Shown here: positions 57,477 to 64,000 of the stretch, in pieces
Numbering within the stretch: the first letter of the stretch is position 1
Layout: every line of letters starts with the position of its first letter
Notes under the pieces: model-generated
The model's database searches: none
Seen by the model: the letters and a program-made list of their open reading frames with translations, nothing else
What the model was told of the DNA's origin: nothing
Origin: Porphyrobacter sp. SLTP
GTDB taxonomy: Bacteria > Pseudomonadota > Alphaproteobacteria > Sphingomonadales > Sphingomonadaceae
Assembly: GCF_009905735.1 (NCBI RefSeq)
Contig: NZ_JAAALE010000006.1
Coordinates: 62,001 to 126,000, forward strand
Direction of reading: 5' to 3'
DNA: 64,000 bases
Position numbers and translations under genes: made by a program

Positions 57477-59435
57477 TCAGCTTCGCATTGGCCAATCGAG
57501 CGGTATCAATGCTTTGCCCGAACTGCGCGTCCAGCGCTCGCGGGTAGCGGCCACATAGCGTACATCGTCTTCAAAATAGGCATGCTCGATCAAAAGTACT
57601 TGAAGCCCATGTTGACGCTCAACTTCCTTGAAAAGGAAATCTATGTGGCGACGCATCGCCATGATATCTTCATCCTCCTCGCCGCCAGATATGGCCTTTT
57701 CATCTTCATCCGCTGATTGGGCCGGAAAGTAGGGACGGCTTATCTGGTCGAGTACGAGGATACCGGGCACCGGTGCATCCACCTCACCGAAGTAACGTTG
57801 TAGTCCGAAAGCGAGTGCAATGTGGATAGCGAGATAATTCTGATCCGACCCCACGTCTGGCATTCGCAGCATCGTGCCTTTACCGTCGCCTTCAATTACT
57901 CGGACTTCAGGTTCTTTCGACGAAAAATAGAGCTCCGAACCAACACAGGGTGCTACGGTGGGAAGGAAAGCAAGCGCCTCCGACGCGTACTGTGAAATTT
58001 TGCTCTCCGCGCGCTTTAGGCGGATATCTCTGCTCTCACGATCGACCCGTGCCTCCAACTGAATGATCTCATCTCGAAGCACCGCCAGATCAGGGCCCAG
58101 CTGTTTCGGTTCTTCTGCGCTGGTCTGCAAAAAGAAGGCAATTTTTCCCTGCAGATGTGCTCGCGCCTGTGCGACGCTGGCAAGACGCCGGGTCTCATCA
58201 GTCTGACGAAGCCAACTCGTGATCTTCTCATCCGTCTCTCGCAGATCCCGGTTGAGGCGATTGATTTCGGAGGTCAGAGTGTCGTCAAGCTCGACAAGCT
58301 GGGGGCGGACACGCTCTACAGCGATGCTTTCATCTCGAACCTTGGCCAATGTACGTGCAAGCGCTGCAGCGGTCTCGTGTCCGCGCTCGGATGGGGCATC
58401 ACAGAGCGGACAGAGATGCGCAGCTTCGCCGAGCTTCAAATGTTCTGCAAGATTCAGCTTGTTTCGCTGCCGGGTGACGGCTCCTTGAAAACCCGAGGCA
58501 TCTGCAAGCGCCAAACGCGCAGCCTGGCGCTTCCGCCTAGCGGCCGTGAGACCGGCCAATATCTCCTTTCTGGTAGCATGGAGGTAACCAATCTCCCCCT
58601 CACTTGGGTAACTGGTGGGATCATCTTCGGTCTCGGCGATCGCCTTCAACTGCACAAGCAGTTCGCCTTCGTCCGCATCGCTGTTTGGTTGGTCCGCGAG
58701 TGAAAAGCGATGTGCTTCGTTGATTAGTCCGACGGCGCGCTGCTTCAGTGCCGTCTCAGCCGCCCGTCGGCTGCGCTCTCGGCCTTCCTCTACTGCAAGC
58801 GCGCGCCGAATCTGACGGAGCTTGCGTTCCGCCATTGCGCTTTCTTCATCCGTCGCCCGCAAGAAATATGGCATGGTTGCGACGATGTCTTTGGCCTTGT
58901 CGGGCTGCTCCATGCCATGCAGGAGCACTGTCTCGCTATCGATCACTTCTTTGGTAACGAACAGATAGGGCGTGACGTGGCGAACGCTAGTTCGGCCCTT
59001 TGTCTCGCCAGCGTCGTCCGGCAAATGGCTCAAGTCGCCAATGCCGAAAGCTCTCTGAATGAAGCTCTTTGCCGCATCGAGCGTGGTGGCGCCGTCGAAG
59101 TCGTCGAGGCTGGTCGGGAGGAGTAGGTTCTTTCCTGCCGTCGCGAACATTCGTGTGCTGGTCGCTTGGCCATCGGGTGGGATAAGCCGACCGACGATCA
59201 TTTCCTCCTCGCCTGTCACCCATTTCACGCCCACCGCAATCGCGTGCCGCCGAATATGGACCGGTAATTCGCATTTGCTTGAGCCAAGACAGTAGTCGAT
59301 CGCCTTGATCAGTGCTGATTTTCCGGTCCCTGATGCGCCGGTAATGATGTTGACCGCGCCAGGGATGAATGAGATCTCCTGCCGACGCCCCGACATTCCG
59401 AGGAAAAACACATTGGCGATGTTCCAGCGGGTCAT
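57477..59435 (-). CDS. ABC-3C system ATPase, Rad50/SMC-like (DUF3732) with zinc hook
   Basis: 652 residues from ATG 59435, which overlaps the middle-component stop (ATGA). Walker A is GASGTGKSA (33-41), a central coiled coil surrounds a zinc-hook motif CPLC (342-345), the signature-like VGSDQNYLAIH is near 528-538, and Walker B GILVLDQ is near 558-564. The C-terminal half has FLFKEVERQHGLQVLLIEHAYF. The family is the DUF3732 ATPase of ABC-three-component systems, thought to detect or bind nucleic acid. It is last in the cluster. Confidence 0.9.
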   Translation of the reverse strand: MTRWNIANVFFLGMSGRRQEISFIPGAVNIITGASGTGKSALIKAIDYCLGSSKCELPVHIRRHAIAVGVKWVTGEEEMIVGRLIPPDGQATSTRMFATAGKNLLLPTSLDDFDGATTLDAAKSFIQRAFGIGDLSHLPDDAGETKGRTSVRHVTPYLFVTKEVIDSETVLLHGMEQPDKAKDIVATMPYFLRATDEESAMAERKLRQIRRALAVEEGRERSRRAAETALKQRAVGLINEAHRFSLADQPNSDADEGELLVQLKAIAETEDDPTSYPSEGEIGYLHATRKEILAGLTAARRKRQAARLALADASGFQGAVTRQRNKLNLAEHLKLGEAAHLCPLCDAPSERGHETAAALARTLAKVRDESIAVERVRPQLVELDDTLTSEINRLNRDLRETDEKITSWLRQTDETRRLASVAQARAHLQGKIAFFLQTSAEEPKQLGPDLAVLRDEIIQLEARVDRESRDIRLKRAESKISQYASEALAFLPTVAPCVGSELYFSSKEPEVRVIEGDGKGTMLRMPDVGSDQNYLAIHIALAFGLQRYFGEVDAPVPGILVLDQISRPYFPAQSADEDEKAISGGEEDEDIMAMRRHIDFLFKEVERQHGLQVLLIEHAYFEDDVRYVAATRERWTRSSGKALIPLDWPMRS

Positions 59436-59917
59436 ACGGTAAGTCCTAAGATCCCGAAGATATTGCGGGTCGATCCAGCCATTGCAAACCAAGTCCCCAG
59501 TCTTCCGGCCCGGCGGATCACACCGGCCGAGATGGTGTCGAGCTTGGTGATCGCCGTTCCCCTCACCTTCGTCGAACCGAGCCTAATGCGCCCATCTGGT
59601 CCAAGAACAAGCAATTGTGCGAAACAGCCATAGCGGACGGCCGGTGTGACAATCTCGAGGCTAGCATTGACGCGCTCGGCCAGGGCGACCGACATTTGTG
59701 GGGTCCGTTCTAGCCACTGCAGCAGGCCAGTTTTCTTGTTGGTTCCCTCGAAAGAGCCAGCAAGGTCATCGGAGAGCGCAATTGGCAAGGCAAGATAGGC
59801 GAGTGGCAGATCCGCGCCGGTCTCGTCGACCTCGGTAAAGGCCTTCAGAAACTCTGCCAGAGCATATGTGCAGAATGCCGGATTGGTTTCGGCGTAGAGG
59901 TCATGTGCGAGGATCAT
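59432..59917 (-). CDS. ABC-three-component system middle component
   Basis: 161 residues. The start MILAHDLYAETNPAFCTYALAEFLKAF, then PLAYLALPIALSDDLAGSFEGTNKKTGLLQWLERTP and ITKLDTISAGVIRRAGRLGTWFAMAGSTRNIFGILGL, is the conserved pattern of the middle component. It overlaps both neighbours by 4 bp, so the three ABC-3C genes are translationally coupled. The component bridges the ATPase and effector in predicted ABC-3C systems. Confidence 0.88.
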   Translation of the reverse strand: MILAHDLYAETNPAFCTYALAEFLKAFTEVDETGADLPLAYLALPIALSDDLAGSFEGTNKKTGLLQWLERTPQMSVALAERVNASLEIVTPAVRYGCFAQLLVLGPDGRIRLGSTKVRGTAITKLDTISAGVIRRAGRLGTWFAMAGSTRNIFGILGLTV

Positions 59918-61131
59918 TCACCGTCCTCGAGAAGGTTCTTGAAGTCAGGATGCCAGCCCACTTCGAGATCGATAGCCAGCACCTGATAGCTGCCTCGCAC
60001 ATAATAGGCGGCGCCGAAGCCCTCTTGGATCGGCCTGACGGCCATTGGCGCATCATTGTGGGTCCAGCGAAGAAGATCGAGACCCGACTTGCATTTCCCA
60101 TCCTCCTCGAAGTCCCCGCATTCCTCTACCATTTGGGCGTGCCTGTCGGACCAATGCTCGGTGAGGACCGCATCATAATCATGGATCTTGCTTGCCAGCG
60201 CTGGGTTCTCAGTTGCCCAACGGGCGCGCTGTGCGCGGGCGCGCCATTCTTCTCGAATGGCCTTATCAATGTCAGCATTGCCGCCTTTTACCAGCGCGAT
60301 CTGGCGCGTGAGCATGCCATTGGGCTGATAGTCGAGCGGCTTCTGCAGGGTTTCGAAGTCAGCCGACAATCTGCCTTGATCTAGCTCGCCCACAATTTCG
60401 CTAATTTGCGCCTGTACTTCGGGTCGGGCGATGACCCTCTCACGCTTGTTGCAGAGGCTGTAGACGATCTGCCGGTCCCACCATTCGATCAGTTTTCTGG
60501 CGACCAGCGCACGTTGCCCAGCAGGTAGCAAAGTCAAGCGGCCTTCGATCTTCCCCTCGATTTCGCCTACGGTGGGGCTATCAACCCTAAGTGTTATCCG
60601 ACGTATCAGATTTAGCTGCATCATTGGCGGCAGTGACAAGAATGCCTTACATCCGTCCTTTCTGTCGGAGTAAGGAAGCGGAGATTTCCCGTCTGCTTTG
60701 GCTTTAGCCCGCTCGTCCAGTACGCGCTGCGCTTCCTCGACCATGGCGTTCGCCAAAGCTTCCCGGTTGTCGTCCGCATCGGCAAGTGCCTTAAGCGGAT
60801 CGTTCTTCACAATTCCGCCTACCGTCACGAGGTGAAGGCTGGTTTCCGCTAGGCTCAAGTTGGGGAGAGCATCTATCCACACCTTGATCGTGCGCCAGAG
60901 CGATCGAGATTTGATTCCAACAGGGGAAGGTTTGGCTGCAATTGAATGTTTCAGTTGATAGAGCAGGTCACGACCATCAGCCTTGATTGCGATGTCATCG
61001 AGCTGCTCAATTCCGACTGCAGCGTCATCTGAGACCTGCTCCAGAAGGATCAGCAGTGCGTAGAGGGACTGATACCAAAACCCTAGGGCGGAACCCTCGG
61101 CGGCATGACTTGTCCCGTTTTTTTCCTTCAT
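59914..61131 (-). CDS. ABC-3C effector/C-terminal component with nuclease-like N-terminus
   Basis: 405 residues. The N-terminus AAEGSALGFWYQSLYALLILLE, GIEQLDDIAIKADG and YQLKH (Glu42, Asp45/46, Gln59-x-Lys61) fits the E-D-QxK pattern of Cap4-like restriction-endonuclease folds. The central and C-terminal part (LPAGQRALVARKLIEWWDRQI, FAAYYVRGSYQVLAIDLEVGWHPDFKNLLEDGE) is the ABC-3C-specific domain. It is the likely effector, cleaving DNA. The 122 bp between it and drmB may hold its promoter. Confidence 0.85.
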   Translation of the reverse strand: MKEKNGTSHAAEGSALGFWYQSLYALLILLEQVSDDAAVGIEQLDDIAIKADGRDLLYQLKHSIAAKPSPVGIKSRSLWRTIKVWIDALPNLSLAETSLHLVTVGGIVKNDPLKALADADDNREALANAMVEEAQRVLDERAKAKADGKSPLPYSDRKDGCKAFLSLPPMMQLNLIRRITLRVDSPTVGEIEGKIEGRLTLLPAGQRALVARKLIEWWDRQIVYSLCNKRERVIARPEVQAQISEIVGELDQGRLSADFETLQKPLDYQPNGMLTRQIALVKGGNADIDKAIREEWRARAQRARWATENPALASKIHDYDAVLTEHWSDRHAQMVEECGDFEEDGKCKSGLDLLRWTHNDAPMAVRPIQEGFGAAYYVRGSYQVLAIDLEVGWHPDFKNLLEDGE

Positions 61132-61253
61132 TCTGACAACTTAGCCGTTATCATGCCTGTTCGGCAATGGCAGACCGACCGCGTTAGCGCAACAGCCCCA
61201 TAACTCTTGCCTGTGCCTCTGCACGGAGGCCCCGAGGACCGGCCCAATTATAT

Positions 61254-63125
61254 CTACATATCGAAGAAGGCGCACCCGGAGGACGATAGGGTGCTGCTCA
61301 CGAGAGCTCTATCCAGAAACAAGTTTCGAGATTCGCAGCTGGTTTCTGGTATGAGAAGACAACTATGACAGGCCGCTCCGTGGACGGCACGATCATCGGA
61401 ATGGTTTTCCGGGCTGTTTTCAGAACAAATTGGATCGCTTGAGCAAATTCTAAGCTTGTCCAGCGTTCGCAAAACGATCTCCGCAAGCCGCGGGGTAATC
61501 GCGAGCAATCCTCCCAGTGTGCCCTGAGCTCCAGCAGTAGCTGTGTATAGCAGAAGGCCGTAATGGTTCACCCCGTTTTGACCGGGCAGCGCGTAGATCC
61601 GTTCCTTCAACGCTGTTGTTGGGTAGCCGCATTCCAAGGCCATTTCGCTCATCAGTGAATGGCTGAAGGCGTGGAGCATGAAATAGGCGGTGCCAGGATA
61701 GTCCGGAAGCTTGGGGCGGCTTTGGAAGCGTCGCTCGGCCCATTTATCGAAGCCTTTGCGCAGTGTTTCCTCCCGAGCCTGAACGCCCGGGCTGGCAAGC
61801 CATTGCGCTACCCGACCAGCGTCAAACGTGAGGAAGATTCCTTCGCCAAACTGCTCGATTGCAGGCAGCCAGGAGAGTTCGCTTGCCAGCGAAGCCCCGT
61901 CGACCGAGATATTGATTTCTTCTATGTCGCCATCGATCGCTGTCGGTGCCGCCTCAAAGCGGGTGAAGCCGTAGAGACAGGATACCTCTCGTAACCGATG
62001 GACCTTGACCACGGATGAGATCCCAGAGAGGCGGATTTCATTCCCGCCCCACTCATGGCGATCGAGAGTTTCTGCGTGGAGCTTTGCATCGCTCCGATTT
62101 TCTCCGATCACCTTACGGCCCGAAGACAGCATTTCGAATTCCGCGTACTTGGGCTTCTTGTCGAGGCTTTGGAGTACGTTCTTCTCGTGGCGCTCGATTG
62201 CATAGAATAGTTGATCGTCCGCGATGCCTTTGAAGGTTTCGGCGATCAGATCATCGAACATTCGAAGAGCTGCTATCAGCTCTCGGCTCGTCACTTTGCG
62301 GAGCTTGTCCCAATGCTCCTGAACCTGGCGGGTCAGCTCATCTTCGGCCGCCGGGAGGGAGATAACCGTCAAGACCTGCGGGAAATAGGCGTTCGTCGCG
62401 CTGCGCGTTAAAAAGCGCAAGGTCTCAGTACATCCGCCCTCAGCGTCGCGATCGAGCCACGGTTGCTTCCCGCGGCAACGGCCGAAGCGACCAGAAACTT
62501 GCGCGTTTTCGAGGGAAATGCTGCGACCGCAGCCACAAACAATTCGGATGTTTCTCGGGTCGCCTGTCGTACCCTTTTCTTCAAGCCAGAGAGGCTCGGC
62601 GCACTTTTCTCCGACGTGAATTTGCCAGGGCCAATCGATATCCTGAATGTGGCCCTTCTTGCATGCAGCAACGAAGCGGATCGGGGTTACATCGATCTTT
62701 TTACCCTTGTCGGACATGAACTTGTTCCGACCACTGGACGGATCGAGGTGCTCCCAATGCACCAGACGCCGTCTTCGCCCGCCTAGAATTTGCTCATCCT
62801 CGTTTACGATGAACCAGCAAGGGAATATGGTCGCGGCAATTCCCGGCGGTTCCCGTCCCGGAAGCTTTGGATCTACTGGGGGGGACCGCAGCGAAAGCTT
62901 GGTTCCTGGCGCGATTGGTCCGCCTTCTTGGCTCAATCGCTCTTCCAGCAATTGCACCGCGCGAGGTTCACTGATCGAGTTCCAGCTACCCTTGGTGCTC
63001 ATATCCCACCGATCGAGGCCGCCGATGATAACGGAACGGGACGGCAAGTCGACCATAGCACCAGGGCCGTAGGTTGTGATGACCTGAGAGAGGCGAAGCT
63101 CGGATTTTGCAGAGGATTGGCTCAT
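61254..63125 (-). CDS. drmB: DrmB-family protein (DUF1998)
   Basis: 623 residues. The N-terminus has VITTYGPGAMVDLPSRSVIIGGLDRW, a DrmB hallmark; zinc-ribbon-like Cys groups include CACKKGH-type AACKKGH, CGCGRSI and RCRGKQPW. The C-terminal AACHSCLLIPETSC followed by NLFLDRALV is the DUF1998 motif. DrmB is a core DISARM protein and pairs with the DrmA helicase. Its start overlaps the drmA end by 4 bp. Confidence 0.9.
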   Translation of the reverse strand: MSQSSAKSELRLSQVITTYGPGAMVDLPSRSVIIGGLDRWDMSTKGSWNSISEPRAVQLLEERLSQEGGPIAPGTKLSLRSPPVDPKLPGREPPGIAATIFPCWFIVNEDEQILGGRRRRLVHWEHLDPSSGRNKFMSDKGKKIDVTPIRFVAACKKGHIQDIDWPWQIHVGEKCAEPLWLEEKGTTGDPRNIRIVCGCGRSISLENAQVSGRFGRCRGKQPWLDRDAEGGCTETLRFLTRSATNAYFPQVLTVISLPAAEDELTRQVQEHWDKLRKVTSRELIAALRMFDDLIAETFKGIADDQLFYAIERHEKNVLQSLDKKPKYAEFEMLSSGRKVIGENRSDAKLHAETLDRHEWGGNEIRLSGISSVVKVHRLREVSCLYGFTRFEAAPTAIDGDIEEINISVDGASLASELSWLPAIEQFGEGIFLTFDAGRVAQWLASPGVQAREETLRKGFDKWAERRFQSRPKLPDYPGTAYFMLHAFSHSLMSEMALECGYPTTALKERIYALPGQNGVNHYGLLLYTATAGAQGTLGGLLAITPRLAEIVLRTLDKLRICSSDPICSENSPENHSDDRAVHGAACHSCLLIPETSCESRNLFLDRALVSSTLSSSGCAFFDM

Positions 63126-64000
63126 AGGTTCAAATCTCCTGCGTTACCGATCGGCCGCCCGTCAGGCCCCTTTGGCTTCAATCGCACAGCCGGCTCGACG
63201 TCACGCATGCTCCATCCTGCCGTGAACTTGTGATACTCTTGGCTTAGTTCACTGAGTTCTTTCGCCAAGGGGGGGTGGAGCAGCCCGCTTGCGTCTCGTT
63301 TGTCGTAAGAGAAGGAGCCACCTGCGATGGTCTGCTGTTCGACCAGCGTTTCCCAATCGGCGAACAATTCCCTGACCTTTTGACGAAGTGCGGATGCCCC
63401 ACCAACGACTGCATCACCGGAACGCTCGCAAAGGTAATCAGCTATCCGTGTCTGCAGGTCCGCGTTGTCAGCGATCTCACGGGCTGCAAATGATGGCGTC
63501 AAGTTCGGTTGCAAATGCCTGGCTAAGGCTACGACGATCGCCGCGAGTGCGCGATCCATGGCGCGCGCGGACCAAGGTGTAACGCTTGTGGCTTCTACCG
63601 CTCGATAGAAGCTCTCGTGGAAATGGGTGAATTGTTCGAAGTGCATCCGATCACGGGGCTTATGCAGATTCAACACCGCAAGAACGAGGCCTGGGCGCTT
63701 CGGGTCTCGGCCGACCCGGCTCGTAGCCTGGATGTATTCGGCCGCCGTCTTCGGTTGGCCTTGCATAAGCATTAACCCCAAGCGGGTGATATCCAGGCCT
63801 ACCGAAATCATGTTGGTGGCCAGAGCAACATCGACATGTTGCGAAGAGTCGGAAAAGGGCCTCTCGAGGCGCTTTTTCGCTTCAGCAACTTCATCAGTTG
63901 AGACCCGAGAGGTCAGCTCTAGCGGTTCGCCAATGCTCCGATTTGAGAAGGGCTGGGCATTAGGCAAGATGCGGCGGCGCTGATCCCCGTAATTGGACAA
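63122..64000 (-). CDS. drmA: DrmA-type helicase, C-terminal part (5' end outside window)
   Basis: The visible 292 residues include the second helicase lobe: HVDVALATNMISVGLDITRLGLMLMQGQPKT and motif VI QATSRVGRD (91-99). This sequence, with the Met at the window edge, is the end of a longer protein. Pairing with DUF1998/DrmB makes DrmA the natural call, a DISARM core helicase. Whether the DISARM methyltransferase or DrmC genes lie further right cannot be seen. Confidence 0.87.
   Translation of the reverse strand: MSNYGDQRRRILPNAQPFSNRSIGEPLELTSRVSTDEVAEAKKRLERPFSDSSQHVDVALATNMISVGLDITRLGLMLMQGQPKTAAEYIQATSRVGRDPKRPGLVLAVLNLHKPRDRMHFEQFTHFHESFYRAVEATSVTPWSARAMDRALAAIVVALARHLQPNLTPSFAAREIADNADLQTRIADYLCERSGDAVVGGASALRQKVRELFADWETLVEQQTIAGGSFSYDKRDASGLLHPPLAKELSELSQEYHKFTAGWSMRDVEPAVRLKPKGPDGRPIGNAGDLNL

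Noticed and set aside
1-64000. CRISPR array
   Set aside because: No regularly spaced direct repeats with unique spacers were seen. The repeats found are att, iteron, oriT or leader repeats.

Overview
The window looks like part of a large mobile element from an alphaproteobacterium, most likely a sphingomonad. It has high GC throughout, a TraG / Trb / RlxS-type conjugation set, a RepA-like initiator, ParB and strawberry-notch genes of the sort carried by sphingomonad and rhizobial integrative-conjugative elements (ICEs) and plasmids, and czc/cop metal-resistance cargo. The taxonomic call is inference from gene families; no chromosomal marker gene is present.

Layout. 1-6.1 kb: a truncated serine resolvase at the edge, then CopG, the coupling protein TraG, a RES/Xre toxin-antitoxin pair and a DUF3363 relaxase with a candidate oriT upstream. 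6.4-12 kb: lytic transglycosylase, DUF736, TraF peptidase, DUF2840, RepA with iterons and a DnaA box, an AlpA/RdfS-type excisionase candidate, and a DUF6499/DUF2285 activator split across two frames (FseA-like). 12.6-14.5 kb: small accessory genes, including a stand-alone HEAGH metallopeptidase. 14.5-24.9 kb: maintenance block of DUF2493, toprim, a methyltransferase-helicase (strawberry notch), DUF6117, ParB and DUF932; the last two carry near-duplicate structured 5' leaders. 25.3-26.9 kb: att site (3' part of a tRNA-Lys gene with direct repeats on both sides) and a tyrosine integrase.

27.2-45 kb is metal cargo: a MerR-controlled block (methyltransferase, YnfA, DUF3147, CDF exporter, SRPBCC-DUF3703 fusion), czcCBA and czcD, a glutaredoxin-MauE gene under a second MerR regulator, a CnrYXH-like anti-sigma/sensor/ECF-sigma set, and copABCD. 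45.2-55.7 kb is a LysR gene, DUF2274 and a complete trbBCDEJKLFGI mating-pore operon on the minus strand. 56.2-64 kb is a defence-like island: an HNH protein, then a compact minus-strand cluster of DrmA (partial), DrmB and a three-gene ABC-3C system (nuclease-like component, middle component, Rad50-like DUF3732 ATPase with a CPLC zinc hook).

How it fits together. Integrase arm-like repeats lie on both sides of the att core, and conjugation genes lie on both sides of it (traG/relaxase left, trb right). This is the order expected for a circular form (attP) or an autonomously replicating plasmid-like element, with the defence island and a transposon-like segment inserted between copG and trbB. 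The most interesting candidates are the DrmAB + ABC-3C cluster, the split FseA-like activator, the twin parB/DUF932 leaders and the attP-like architecture.
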